Source: Streptomyces spinosus (GTDB taxonomy: Bacteria; Actinomycetota; Actinomycetes; Streptomycetales; Streptomycetaceae). From it: DNA of 64,000 nt. This document shows, in pieces, positions 16,952 through 25,508 of the stretch; the stretch's first letter is position 1; each line of letters starts with the position of its first letter. Both the position numbers and the translations under genes were made by a program. The stretch is taken from assembly GCF_020400655.1 (NCBI RefSeq), contig NZ_JAINRC010000013.1, forward strand, positions 62,001 to 126,000. The letters run 5' to 3'. The notes beneath the pieces are model-generated. The model saw only the letters and a program-made list of their open reading frames with translations. It was not told the DNA's origin and made no database searches.

Positions 16952-16959
<8 letters not shown>
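16204..16959 (-). CDS. FAD/NAD(P)-binding ferredoxin-reductase-like oxidoreductase
   Basis: A 251-aa flavoprotein of the ferredoxin-NADP reductase superfamily without an iron-sulfur domain. The FAD-binding motif QRHYSIAS (R-x-Y-S) is near residue 85, and the NAD(P)-binding segment GAGSGVVPLMSMIRHH follows near 150; YVCGSNGFAEHASRLL is the C-terminal nicotinamide motif. Its GTG start overlaps the stop of the upstream molybdopterin oxidoreductase by 8 nt (GTGACTGA), which strongly couples the two. It probably hands electrons from NAD(P)H to that molybdoenzyme. ThrXaa-rich residues at the N-terminus are not conserved motifs. Confidence 0.87.
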
Positions 16960-17557
<598 letters not shown>

Positions 17558-17812
17558 GGTTAAACCGTACGTGGTCGGCCGGAATGCTCCGGCCCCGGCC
17601 GGCGGTCCCGCCGCGCCACGGGGCCCCGCGCCCCATGGCGCCGAGCCGCGCCGTGTCCCGGCTCGTCGCGTGTCATCGCGTGGCTTGTCGCGTGTCATTG
17701 CGGCCGTGTGAACTCTGTCCCGGGCCGGGAATACCGGCCCGGGACCGCTCCTTGCCGATCAGTGCCGGCGCCGGTGCGCCGGTGACAGCACGAGAGAAGT
17801 GAGGAAACGAGG

Positions 17813-17860
17813 ATGCTCCAGGCCCATGTCTCCAGGCCCGTGACCGAGGTGGCCGGATGA
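17813..17860 (+). CDS. 15-codon leader ORF coupled to the GNAT gene
   Basis: ATG at 17813, preceded by GAGGAAACGAGG, opens a reading frame for 15 residues (MLQAHVSRPVTEVAG). Its TGA overlaps the ATG of the acetyltransferase by 4 nt (ATGA). It may be a translational-coupling leader peptide rather than a functional product. Confidence 0.4.
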   Translation: MLQAHVSRPVTEVAG

Positions 17861-18615
17861 GCGCCGTGACGGGTCCGGGCGTTGCCGGTCCGGCCGCCGC
17901 CGTCCCGCACGTCCTCGACAACCCCGCGCTCGCCTCCCTGACCGGCCCGCACGCCCACTTCGCCGAGCGGCGCGGCCGGGTGCTGCGCTACCCGGTCGAC
18001 GTCTCCCCCTGGCTGGCCCTGCCCGATGACCCGGACTCGCGGGACTGGGCGGACCTCGCCGCGCTGGCCGGTCCCGGCGCCGAGGTCCCGCTGCCCGGTT
18101 TCCGCGGGGAACTGCCGGAGGACTGGGAGACCACCTTCCGGGTCGAGGGCGTGCAGTTCGTGGACGACGGCCTCGCCGCGGCGCCGGACCCGGAGGCGGT
18201 CCGCCTCGGCCCGGCGGACGTGCCGGAGATGCTCGACCTGGTGGCCCGGACCCAGCCGGGACCGTTCCTGCCCCGCACCGTGGAACTCGGCACATACCTG
18301 GGCATCCGGCGCGACGGCGCGCTGATCGCCATGGCGGGGGAGCGGCTGCACCCGCCGGGCTGGACCGAGATCAGCGCGGTCTGCACCGACCCCGCCTTCC
18401 GCGGCGAGGGCCTGGCCACCCGCCTGATCCTCGCGGTCGCGCACGGCATCCGCGAGCACGGCGAGACCCCGTTCCTGCACACGAGCGCCGAGAACACCAA
18501 CGCCATCCGGCTCTACGAGTCCCTCGGCTTCCGGCTGCGCCGCCGTACCGCGTTCCTCGCGGCGCGGGCACCGCAGCGGCCGGCTGAGGACCACGCGGCG
18601 GTGCCGGTGCCGTAA
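17857..18615 (+). CDS. GNAT-family N-acetyltransferase
   Basis: A 252-aa acetyl-CoA-dependent acyltransferase. The N-terminal about 110 residues form an extra domain (PHAHFAERRGRVLRYPVDVSPW) seen in FR47-like GNAT proteins; the GNAT core lies at about 115-240 with motif A DPAFRGEGLATRLI (R/Q-x-x-G-x-G/A), and HTSAENTNAIRLYESLGFRL as motif B. The acceptor is not predictable. It is preceded by a coupled 15-codon ORF. It is convergent with marR, with a hairpin between the two. Confidence 0.87.
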   Translation: MSAVTGPGVAGPAAAVPHVLDNPALASLTGPHAHFAERRGRVLRYPVDVSPWLALPDDPDSRDWADLAALAGPGAEVPLPGFRGELPEDWETTFRVEGVQFVDDGLAAAPDPEAVRLGPADVPEMLDLVARTQPGPFLPRTVELGTYLGIRRDGALIAMAGERLHPPGWTEISAVCTDPAFRGEGLATRLILAVAHGIREHGETPFLHTSAENTNAIRLYESLGFRLRRRTAFLAARAPQRPAEDHAAVPVP

Positions 18616-18660
18616 CCGGCCGCGGCGGTGCCGTGCACGGGCGTCGCTCCCCGCGGCCGG
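18616..18660. terminator. Bidirectional hairpin between convergent GNAT and marR genes
   Basis: CCGGCCGCGG (18616-18625) pairs perfectly with CCGCGGCCGG (18651-18660) around a 25-nt loop. It starts directly after the GNAT stop and ends 9 nt before the marR stop. Confidence 0.65.
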
Positions 18661-18669
18661 GCCGCCGGC

Positions 18670-19110
18670 TCAGTCCGCGTCCGCGGCGCCCGGGCCGGCG
18701 TTGTAGCGCTCCAGGTAGGCGGCGAAGCGCACCAGGTCCTCCTCCGGCCAGTCCGCGAGCCGCTCCCGGAACGCGGCCCGGCGGCTGCGGGTGACCTGGG
18801 CCAGGATCTCCTGGCCGGCGTCCGTCAGGTGCAGCACCTGGACCCGGTGGTCCTCCGGGTCCAGCCGGCGCTCGATCAGCCCGGCCCGCTCCAGCGCCGC
18901 CACCTGGCGGCTGACCGTGGACTTGTCCAGGGCGTAGTGCGCCGCCAGGTCCGTCGCCCGGCAGCCGCCGCGCTCCTCCAGGTGGCCGAGCAGGGTGTAC
19001 GACACCAGGGACAGCTCGGGGTGCATGCGGCCCGCCGAGGCACGGGCCCGGCGGGCGAAGATGGTCATCTCGCGCTGGATCGTCTCGACGGCCGACTCCG
19101 CTGCGCTCAC
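18670..19110 (-). CDS. MarR-family transcriptional regulator
   Basis: A 146-aa winged-helix repressor: dimerisation helix at the N-terminus, then the helix-turn-helix GCRATDLAAHYALDKSTVSR and wing DPEDHRVQVLHLTDAGQEIL (about 60-105), which is the classic MarR D-x-R signature. It is divergent from a YhgE/ABC-2-type membrane protein gene with overlapping inverted repeats in the 84-nt gap, so it most likely represses that transporter and itself, with relief by a small lipophilic ligand (family norm). Start is GTG at 19110 with GGAGGAGG upstream. Confidence 0.9.
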   Translation of the reverse strand: MSAAESAVETIQREMTIFARRARASAGRMHPELSLVSYTLLGHLEERGGCRATDLAAHYALDKSTVSRQVAALERAGLIERRLDPEDHRVQVLHLTDAGQEILAQVTRSRRAAFRERLADWPEEDLVRFAAYLERYNAGPGAADAD

Positions 19111-19133
19111 GGGAATTCCTCCTCCGACGTTCT

Positions 19134-19168
19134 AGTTGTATAGTACAACTTGAACTGGAAGTTGTATA
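19134..19168. promoter_or_regulatory. MarR divergon operator region
   Basis: AGTTGTA-TAG-TACAACT (19134-19150) is a perfect inverted repeat. AGTTGTATA recurs as a direct repeat at 19160-19168, and CAACTT-N7-AAGTTG (19146-19164) forms a second, overlapping inverted repeat. All lie between the divergent starts at 19110 and 19195. Confidence 0.6.
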
Positions 19169-19194
19169 AGCCAACCTTTGGAGGGCCGCGCGCG

Positions 19195-20289
19195 ATGAGG
19201 TCACCGGCACTGCGCCATGTGCTCACGCACCTGATCACCCCGCTGCTGATGTGCATCGGCATGGGGCTCGCGTACATGGGGGCGTTCGTCACCCCCGAGC
19301 CGCACCACCTGCCGGTCGCCGTCGTCGGCACCGCCCCGAGGGCGAAGGTCTTCGCGCAGACCGTCAAGGACGCCGCGGGCGACAAGCTCGACGTCCGCAC
19401 GGTCGCCACCCGGGCCGACGCCGTCCACCTGCTCAGGTCCCGCGAGGTGACCGGAGCCTATGTGCCGAGCGCCAGGAAGCCGGAACTGCTGGTGGCGACC
19501 GCCGCGTCCGACATGGGGGCCACCGCCGTGGAGAAGGTCTTCACGCCGGTCGCCGCCCGGGAGGGCGTCCCGCTGAAGGTGACCGACGTGGCCGCCCCGG
19601 TCGCCGACGACCCCACCGGGCAAGGCCTGTTCTTCCTGCTGGTCGCGGTCAGCATCGGCTCGTACGCCTCGGTCGCCGCGCTCGGCGCCGCGGGTGCCGC
19701 CCTCGCGATGCGGGTCCGGGCGCTGCTGGCGCTCGGGGTCGCCGCCGTGGTCGGCGGCATCGGCGCGCTGCTCGCCGGGCCGGTGTTCCACCTCGCCCAC
19801 CACGACCTCGCGGGGGTCTGGGGCATGGCCTCGCTGTACTCGGCGGGCATCCTCCTGCTCGGCGTGGGTCTGCACACGTTCCTCAAGCGGTGGACCACGC
19901 TCACCATGATGGTGCTGTTCGTCATGCTGAACTTCACGAGCTCCGGCGGCCTGTTCCGGCCCGAACTCCAGAACGGCTTCTTCGGCGCCCTGCACGCCTT
20001 CTGGAACGGCGCAGGCTTCGTCGAGGGCGCCCGCGGCCTGCTCTACTTCGGCGGCGACGGCCTGACCCGCTCCGTGTGGACCCTGGTGGCCTGGCTGCTG
20101 GCCGGTGTCCTGGTGACCGCGGTGGCGGCCCTGTACGAGCGCACCCGCGCCGCCCGCCAGGAAACCACCGCACCCGAGGCCGGCACCGCATCAGCCGTGT
20201 CCGGGCCCGAGCGCGGGGCCCGGCGGGCCACCGAGGAGCAGGCCGCGCAGGAGGCCGAGGAAGAGGCCGAGGAGACGGTCGGTGTCTGA
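19195..20289 (+). CDS. YhgE/Pip-like ABC-2-type membrane protein
   Basis: 364 aa. One N-terminal membrane helix (about 8-30, LITPLLMCIGMGLAYMGAF), an extracytoplasmic domain of about 120 residues (30-150), then five or so helices (about 158-330) ending in a charged, Glu-rich tail with EEEAEE. This layout resembles YhgE/Pip proteins and ABC-2 permeases lacking an ATPase. An export role for lipids or drugs is inferred from the marR neighbour. Start ATG at 19195 has GGAGGG 9 nt upstream; the marR-type operator lies in its promoter. No ATPase gene is adjacent. Confidence 0.78.
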   Translation: MRSPALRHVLTHLITPLLMCIGMGLAYMGAFVTPEPHHLPVAVVGTAPRAKVFAQTVKDAAGDKLDVRTVATRADAVHLLRSREVTGAYVPSARKPELLVATAASDMGATAVEKVFTPVAAREGVPLKVTDVAAPVADDPTGQGLFFLLVAVSIGSYASVAALGAAGAALAMRVRALLALGVAAVVGGIGALLAGPVFHLAHHDLAGVWGMASLYSAGILLLGVGLHTFLKRWTTLTMMVLFVMLNFTSSGGLFRPELQNGFFGALHAFWNGAGFVEGARGLLYFGGDGLTRSVWTLVAWLLAGVLVTAVAALYERTRAARQETTAPEAGTASAVSGPERGARRATEEQAAQEAEEEAEETVGV

Positions 20290-20325
20290 ACCCGGCGTCC
20301 CCGAAGGCCCGTCAGGGCCGTGGGG

Positions 20326-20331
20326 TAGAGT
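20326..20331 (+). promoter_or_regulatory. Candidate -10 box (TAGAGT) for the methyltransferase leader
   Basis: TAGAGT lies 46 nt upstream of the first leader hairpin (20372) and 170 nt before the gene start, consistent with a long 5' leader. No strong -35 box is seen. Confidence 0.35.
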
Positions 20332-20371
20332 GACCGTCCTGCCGCGGACGCCTGTCCGGGGCTTCGCGGAC

Positions 20372-20420
20372 GAGGAGGTGAGACCCATTACCGCTGTGTC
20401 GGCTGGGGTGCTCCCTCCTC
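20372..20420 (+). promoter_or_regulatory. Leader hairpin hiding a Shine-Dalgarno site
   Basis: GAGGAGG (20372-20378) pairs with CCTCCTC (20414-20420), continued by GAG/CTC and ACCC/GGGT with one bulged base between each block, about 14 bp around a 19-nt loop. The AGGAGG of a leader ORF is thus buried in the stem. Confidence 0.5.
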
Positions 20421-20449
20421 GTGACGGCGCGGTACGCCGAGCCCGGTGA
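20378..20449 (+). CDS. Possible leader peptide
   Basis: An open frame of up to 23 codons ending at TGA 20447-20449. AGGAGG (20373-20378) is ideally spaced (8 nt) from an ATT codon at 20387, which would have to act as the start; the GTG at 20378 overlaps the site itself. The peptide would read I-T-A-V-S-A-G-V-L-P-P-R-D-G-A. A ribosome here would open the first hairpin. Confidence 0.35.
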   Translation: MRPITAVSAGVLPPRDGAVRRAR

Positions 20450-20452
20450 CCG

Positions 20453-20494
20453 CGGGAGCGCCCTGAAGGCTTCGCGCTCCCGAAAGGCTTTCGG
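20453..20494 (+). promoter_or_regulatory. Second leader hairpin and overlapping palindrome before the methyltransferase
   Basis: CGGGAGCGC (20453-20461) pairs with GCGCTCCCG (20474-20482). A 15-nt palindrome CCGAAAG-G-CTTTCGG (20480-20494) overlaps its 3' arm and includes the likely AAAGG ribosome-binding site of the gene at 20500. The structures could be alternatives in attenuation. Confidence 0.45.
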
Positions 20495-20499
20495 CTTCC

Positions 20500-21291
20500 A
20501 TGCCCACTCCTGTTCCGTTCTCCCCGTCCGCCGTCGTCTCCGCGTTGCGCGCCGCAGGGTGCGTCTTCGCCGAGGACGAGGCCGAGCTGATCCTCGCCAC
20601 CGCCCGCACGCCCGAGGAGGCGGCCGGCATGGCGGCCCGGCGCGCCGCCGGGCTGCCGCTCGAACAGGTGGTCGGCTGGGCCGCGTTCCGCGGGCTGCGC
20701 GTCACCCTGGAACCCGGGGTGTTCGTCCCCCGCCGCCGTACCGAGTTCCTGGTCGACCAGGCGCTGGCCGCCGCGCCGGACGCGACCGTCGTCGTGGACC
20801 TGTGCTGTGGCTCCGGTGCGCTCGGCGCGGCACTGGCCGCCGCCCTGGACGGGGCGGAGGTGCACGCCGCCGACATCGATCCGGCCGCCGTGCGCTGTGC
20901 CCGCCGCAATCTCGCCGCGTTCGGCGGCCTGGCGCACCAGGGCGACCTGTACGACGCGCTGCCCGCCGGCCTGCGCGGCCGGGTGGGTCTCCTGACCGCC
21001 AACGTGCCCTACGTACCCACCGCCGAGGTGCCCCTGCTGCCGGCGGAGGCCCGCGAGCACGAGCCGCTGGTGGCGCTGGACGGCGGCGCCGACGGGCTCG
21101 ACGTGCTGCGCCGGGTGGCCGCCGGGGCACCCGAGTGGCTCGCCCCCGGCGGCTGCCTGCTCAGCGAGACCAGCGAACGCCAGGCCCCGGCCGCCGTACG
21201 GGCCTTCGAGGCCGCGGGTCTGACGACCCGCCTGGCGGTCGGCGAGGAGCTGTACGCGCACGTGGTGATCGGCGTACGGCCCCGGGTCTGA
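20500..21291 (+). CDS. Putative protein N5-glutamine methyltransferase (HemK/PrmC-like)
   Basis: A 263-aa HemK-type SAM-dependent methyltransferase. Motif I is VVVDLCCGSGALGAAL (about 97-112), acidic loop HAADIDPAAVRCARRN follows, and the substrate Gln-binding NPPY tetrad appears as N-V-P-Y (about residues 168-171); the second Pro is lost, as in a known subgroup of actinobacterial paralogs. The family methylates Gln in release factors or ribosomal proteins. Its mRNA begins with a 170-nt structured leader with a putative leader peptide, an uncommon feature for this family and a sign of translation-state control. Confidence 0.85.
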   Translation: MPTPVPFSPSAVVSALRAAGCVFAEDEAELILATARTPEEAAGMAARRAAGLPLEQVVGWAAFRGLRVTLEPGVFVPRRRTEFLVDQALAAAPDATVVVDLCCGSGALGAALAAALDGAEVHAADIDPAAVRCARRNLAAFGGLAHQGDLYDALPAGLRGRVGLLTANVPYVPTAEVPLLPAEAREHEPLVALDGGADGLDVLRRVAAGAPEWLAPGGCLLSETSERQAPAAVRAFEAAGLTTRLAVGEELYAHVVIGVRPRV

Positions 21292-21398
21292 CGCGGACTC
21301 CGCTCCGCCCCGTGCCCCCGGTTCCCCGAACCGCCGTCAGCCGCCCGGCCGCTCGGGGGCCGCAGGAGCCCGGGGGCCTGTCGTCGGACTCCCGTCGT

Positions 21399-21413
21399 CC
21401 GCCCGGAGGGCGG
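21399..21413. terminator. Weak hairpin between convergent genes
   Basis: CCGCCC-GGA-GGGCGG, a 6-bp stem with a 3-nt loop, in the 288-nt gap between the methyltransferase and the minus-strand phosphatase. No U-tract; the terminator role is tentative. Confidence 0.3.
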
Positions 21414-21579
21414 GCGGCGCGGCGTCAGGTACGTGCTCCGGCGGAGTGCCGGGTCCCGGCCCCCGTACCGGCTGTACCCGGGGCGGTGCCCGGTGCGGCG
21501 GGCGGAGGCGCCCCCGCGCCGTTGAGGCGGTGGGGGAGCGTGCGGAGGCGCGCGGCCGACGGGAGTCCGTCGCCGCGGG

Positions 21580-23658
21580 CTACGGCAGTTCCTGCGCCCG
21601 GGCGATGAGCAGGGCCACGTCGTCGTGGTTGTCCGGGTGGTGCAGCGTGCGCAGCAGCAGGTCGCAGGCCTCCTCCAGCGGGCGGGCCGGGTCGTCGAGC
21701 AGGGACAGCAGGAACGCCAGGCGCTCGTCGAGGGAGTGCCGGCGGGTCTCCACCAGTCCGTCGGTGTAGAACACCAGCACGTCGCCGGGTTCGAAGTCGA
21801 CCGTGACGGTGGAGAAGCCGACCCCGCCCACCCCCAGCGGCACCCCGGTGGGCAGGTCGAGCAGCTCCGCCGGCCGGCCGGGCCGCACGCGCGCCGGCGG
21901 CAGGTGGCCGGCGTTGGCGATCCGGCACTGCCGCAGATGCGGGTCGTGGACGGCGTACACGCAGGTCGCGATCGAGTGGTCCAGGGCCGAGGTCGTCTTG
22001 TCCAGGTGCTCCAGCAGCCGCGCCGGATCGAGGTCGAGCGCGGCCAGGGTGGTCGTCGCGGTGCGCAGCCGGCCCATCGTGGCGGCGGCGCCGATGCCAC
22101 TGCCCATCACGTCACCGACGACGAGCGCGGTCTTGCCTCCCTCCAGCGGGATCACGTCGAACCAGTCCCCGCCGACCTCGCTGGTGGCGCCCGCCGGCTG
22201 GTACCGGGAGGCCACCTCCAGACCGGTGGTGACCGGCGGATGGCTGGGCAGCAGGCTGCGCTGGAGGGTCAGCGCGGTGTTGCGGGCGTTCTGGTACCAG
22301 CGCGCGTTGTCGATCTGCACGGCCGCGCGGGCGGCCAGCTCGCGCGCCAGCAGCAGGTCGTCCTCGTCGAAGGGCGCCGGATTGCGGGTGCGTTTGAGGT
22401 CGAGCGCGCCCAGCACCTCGCCGCGCGCGATCAGCGGCACCGCGAGATACGAGTGCAGGCCCGCCCGGCCCAGCAGCACGGCCGCCTCGGGGGAGCGGGC
22501 GATGCGCGCCAGGTCCTCGTCCTTCACCTGCGGCACCAGGACCGCCTCGCCGGTGCGCACGCACTCGGTGACCAGGCGATCGGGCGCGTACCGGGTGACC
22601 CGGCCGGGCGGGTCGGCGGCCCGCACCGCCTCCGAGCCCTGTGCGGGACGGACCGCGAGGGCCCGGATCACCGCCGCCTCCGAGGGGCCCAGGGTGCTGC
22701 GCCGGCCCTCGGCCACCGCCTCCAGCAGGTCCACCGCCGCCACGTCCGCCAGTTCCGGCACGGCGACGTCGGCCAGTTCGCAGGCGGTGCGCTCCAGCTC
22801 CAGCGTCGTACCGATCCGGGCGGAGGCGTCCGCGACGACCGCGAGCCGGCGCCGCGCGGCCTCCCGCTCCACCGAGGCCCGGTGCTGCTCGGTGATGTCG
22901 GTCATCGAGACCGCCACCCCGAGCACGTTGCCCATCGCGTCCTCCAGCCGGTACAGCGAGTGCGACCAGGTGTGGTCCGCGTCCGGGTCGGCGGGCGTGC
23001 GGCCGACGAGCGTGACGTCGATCACCGGCACCCCCGTCCTCAGCACCTGCCGGGCGGCGGCCTCCAGGGCCTCGGTGTCCAGCATCGGCAGCACCTCGCG
23101 CAGCGTCCGGCCCACGTGCCCGGCGGCCGTCACCCCGTTCATCTTCTCCAGGGCCGGGTTGACCGAGACGAACCGCAGGCCGGTGTCCAGGACGGCGTAG
23201 CCGATCGGTGACTGCATCACCATCCGCTCGGACAGCGCCACGTCCTGCTCCAGCCGCCGCACGGTCGACTGGTCGGCGGCGAGCCCGAGCGCGTAGACGT
23301 CCCCCTGGTCGTCCAGCAGCCGCATGTTGCGGAACTCGACCAGACGGGTGCTGCCGTCCTTGTGCCGGACCGGGAAGCCGCCCGCCCAGCTCTGCCCGGT
23401 GCGCATCACGTCGGCGAAGAGCTTGCCGACCAGCTGGATGTGCCGCTCGTGCACCATCAGGCGGGCGGCGTACTGGCCGAGGGCCTCCTGGGCGGTGTAA
23501 CCGAACAACTCCTCCGCCTGTGGGCTCCACAGGACGATCCGCCCGTCGGTGTCCAGCACCACCGATGCGACGCCGAGGACGTCGAGCAGGCCGCCGGGAG
23601 GCACCGGTCCACGAGCCGGTTCGCCGCCCTCCGCCATCGGAGCTCCGGGTGCACTCAT
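21580..23658 (-). CDS. PAS-PAS-GAF-SpoIIE (PP2C) phosphatase
   Basis: A 692-aa cytoplasmic signal protein. PAS 1 lies at about 20-140 (LDVLGVASVVLDTDGRIVLW, ELFGYTAQEALG), PAS 2 at about 145-265 (YAVLDTGLRFVSVNPALEKM), GAF at about 280-460 (LHSYLAVPLIARGEVLGALD), and a PP2C-type SpoIIE domain at about 485-692 with metal-binding GGDWFDVIPL, VVGDVMGSGIGAAATMGRLR and LVFYTDGLVE. Such proteins dephosphorylate anti-sigma-factor antagonists and so release stress sigma factors; STAS proteins encoded at 55-57 kb are the same type of partner, though not neighbours. The ligand sensed by PAS/GAF is unknown. ATG at 23658 is one of several close starts. Confidence 0.9.
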   Translation of the reverse strand: MSAPGAPMAEGGEPARGPVPPGGLLDVLGVASVVLDTDGRIVLWSPQAEELFGYTAQEALGQYAARLMVHERHIQLVGKLFADVMRTGQSWAGGFPVRHKDGSTRLVEFRNMRLLDDQGDVYALGLAADQSTVRRLEQDVALSERMVMQSPIGYAVLDTGLRFVSVNPALEKMNGVTAAGHVGRTLREVLPMLDTEALEAAARQVLRTGVPVIDVTLVGRTPADPDADHTWSHSLYRLEDAMGNVLGVAVSMTDITEQHRASVEREAARRRLAVVADASARIGTTLELERTACELADVAVPELADVAAVDLLEAVAEGRRSTLGPSEAAVIRALAVRPAQGSEAVRAADPPGRVTRYAPDRLVTECVRTGEAVLVPQVKDEDLARIARSPEAAVLLGRAGLHSYLAVPLIARGEVLGALDLKRTRNPAPFDEDDLLLARELAARAAVQIDNARWYQNARNTALTLQRSLLPSHPPVTTGLEVASRYQPAGATSEVGGDWFDVIPLEGGKTALVVGDVMGSGIGAAATMGRLRTATTTLAALDLDPARLLEHLDKTTSALDHSIATCVYAVHDPHLRQCRIANAGHLPPARVRPGRPAELLDLPTGVPLGVGGVGFSTVTVDFEPGDVLVFYTDGLVETRRHSLDERLAFLLSLLDDPARPLEEACDLLLRTLHHPDNHDDVALLIARAQELP

Positions 23659-23994
23659 GCCACGCACCGCCTTCGCACGTCCGCACGGCACGCCGTCCCC
23701 CGTGCCGAATCCCCTGCTTCTACCGCGCTCACACCCGACTCTCCGACGCCTTCGCCGCTACCTCCACCATCTCTCAACACGGCGCGGCCGTCCGCCGAAG
23801 CCGTCGCGCCGGCGGTGCGCGCCGTGCCGGACCTCCTGCCGAGACCGTACAGCGCGGTCCGGCCGGCCGTGAGAGTTCACGCTCATGTTGCTCTGTTGGT
23901 CTGTACATGACTACGGCGCCACGCCAGACTGTCCGCCGACCGAGTGACCCCGCCCGCTCGCCCCGGGCCCCCAGCCCCGTCAGAGGAGTCGGCC
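23659..23994. other. Divergent intergenic region upstream of the phosphatase and a secreted protein
   Basis: 336 nt with no plausible gene. The stretch 23880-23925 is unusually T-rich for this genome and probably holds the promoter of the secreted protein gene, but I cannot assign -35/-10 boxes with confidence. Confidence 0.45.
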
Positions 23995-24876
23995 ATGCCC
24001 GCGTCCGCCCGGCAACGTTGTCACGCAGTACTCTCCGGACTCGTCACCCTCGCCACCGCCGCCGTCGTGTCGCTCGCCGCACCCGCGCCCGCCCACGCGG
24101 CGGACACCTGGACCGAGACCGGCTCCGACCGCGCCGACCCGCTGACCGAGAGCCAGGGCCTGGCCTCGGTGGAGGTCCCGGCCAACAGTCCCAACCGCTA
24201 CACCGGCATCGGCACCATCCCCCTCGGCGTCTCCAGCCGCGGCTGGAATCACGTCGGCGACCCCGACGCCTCGTACGACGGCTACTACGTCGAGCCCTAC
24301 CAGCGGGACTCCGGCACCTCCAAGATGTTCCGGGTGCAGGCGCCCGGCGGCGCCTGGTCGGAGTACGTCCACACGCTGGGCGCGGGCGAGGCGCTGAACA
24401 ACTCCTGGGCCGCGATATCGCCCGACGGCCAGTGGATGCTGTCCGGTGAGTGGGGCACGATGACCCGGCTGCTGGTCTTCCCGACCCCGGGCGTCAACCC
24501 GGCCACCTCGCCCTCGGCGAACCTCCCGCAGGTCTCCACCGTCCGCCTGGACCACGCCGTCCGCGACGTCCAGGGCTGCGACTTCTCCGGCCCCACGACC
24601 CTGCTGTGCTCCTCCGACGACCCGGAGGGCAGTCTGTTCGGCCTCACCAAGCCACTGCTCCAGATCGACCTGTCGGCCGCGCCGAACGGCACGGCGGACG
24701 TCTCCGGCCATGTCACGGCGCTGCGCCAGCTGCCGCTGCGCAGTTCCTGCTCGGGCACCTTCGAGGCGGAGGGCATCGACTACGACCGCCGGACCGGCAC
24801 CCTGCGCGTGATCGTGGTCTCGCCCGGCTTCTGCGTGCTGACGGACAGCAAGACGTACAAGTTCTCCCGCGGCTGA
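23995..24876 (+). CDS. Secreted protein of unknown function
   Basis: 293 aa with a clear Sec signal peptide (basic RQR start, hydrophobic VLSGLVTLATAAVVSLAAPA, cleavage after AHA near residue 36). The mature part starts ADTWTETGSD and is rich in beta-type turns (NSWAAISPDGQWMLSGEWG, GFCVLTDSKTYKF), resembling a beta-propeller or lectin-like fold; the DGQWM-type repeats favour a propeller. Four Cys (CDFSG, LCSSD, SSCSG, GFCVL) could form two disulfides. No catalytic motif recognised. ATG at 23995 has an AGAGGAG site. Confidence 0.75.
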   Translation: MPASARQRCHAVLSGLVTLATAAVVSLAAPAPAHAADTWTETGSDRADPLTESQGLASVEVPANSPNRYTGIGTIPLGVSSRGWNHVGDPDASYDGYYVEPYQRDSGTSKMFRVQAPGGAWSEYVHTLGAGEALNNSWAAISPDGQWMLSGEWGTMTRLLVFPTPGVNPATSPSANLPQVSTVRLDHAVRDVQGCDFSGPTTLLCSSDDPEGSLFGLTKPLLQIDLSAAPNGTADVSGHVTALRQLPLRSSCSGTFEAEGIDYDRRTGTLRVIVVSPGFCVLTDSKTYKFSRG

Positions 24877-24970
24877 GGTGTGCCCGGCGGCCGGTGATGC
24901 TTTGCTGAGGATGAACTCGGTTCGGCGGGGTACCCCGTTCCACCGCAGCACGGCCACGAAAGGAGCGGTC

Positions 24971-25345
24971 ATGGCAGACACGGAGCGGTCGCATCCGGAA
25001 ACCGTCTCGGTGGAGATCAGCGGCTATTCAAAGGACGACGCCCGGCTCGTCTTCGAAGCGCTCAGCGCCTGCTTCGCCTCCGACCGGGCTCCGGAAGAGG
25101 TACCGCAGCAGCTCCACGAGACCCGTCCGATGGTATGGCTCGGTACGTACGACGTCTCGGACGCCCGCGGCGGGGGCTGCCCGCCGGTCCACCTCGACTC
25201 GCCGGTCCAGGCGGACGTGCAGGGCAGCTACTGGGCGGTGGAGCGGTTCCGCACCACCCTGGACTCGATGTTCACCGTGCAGGAGACCTGCGCGGCCTCC
25301 GGCGACCAGGAGCGGGACCTGCACCTGCGCCTGGAGAGCCGCTGA
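24971..25345 (+). CDS. Conserved hypothetical protein, 124 aa
   Basis: A small soluble acidic protein not recognised. It begins MADTERSHPETVSVEISGYS, continues with a helix (KDDARLVFEALSACFASD) and a beta-rich middle (RPMVWLGTYDVSDARG, VQADVQGSYWAVERF), and ends in helices. Three Cys are present. No signal peptide, membrane helix or known motif. Start ATG at 24971 has AAAGGAG upstream. It is not clearly in an operon: 94 nt follow the secreted-protein gene and 163 nt precede the old yellow enzyme. Confidence 0.65.
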   Translation: MADTERSHPETVSVEISGYSKDDARLVFEALSACFASDRAPEEVPQQLHETRPMVWLGTYDVSDARGGGCPPVHLDSPVQADVQGSYWAVERFRTTLDSMFTVQETCAASGDQERDLHLRLESR

Positions 25346-25437
25346 CCGCGTCGAGGTTCCGGGCGACGCCCCGGCCGGCCCCCCGCCGGCCGGGGCGTCG
25401 CCGTGTCGGAGCGTCCGTGCCCGCGCGCCGCCGGTTG

Positions 25438-25476
25438 TGCAACTAGTTGCAAAAAGGCTCGGGCTTCCTCTACAAC
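25438..25476 (+). promoter_or_regulatory. Promoter and PadR operator of the old yellow enzyme gene
   Basis: TGCAACTAGTTGCA (25438-25451) is a perfect 14-bp palindrome with the same core as at 9748-9759. It overlaps a -35 box TTGCAA (25447-25452) that is 18 nt from TACAAC (25471-25476), so binding would block RNA polymerase. Confidence 0.6.
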
Positions 25477-25508
25477 AGGAGGTGACGACACCGCGCACGG
25501 AGGGCCCG

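Noticed and set aside
20482..20492. GAAAGGCTTTC as a CsnR-type chitosanase operator
   Set aside because: It overlaps the leader hairpin of the methyltransferase and is far from the chitosanase; coincidence of a palindromic leader is more likely.
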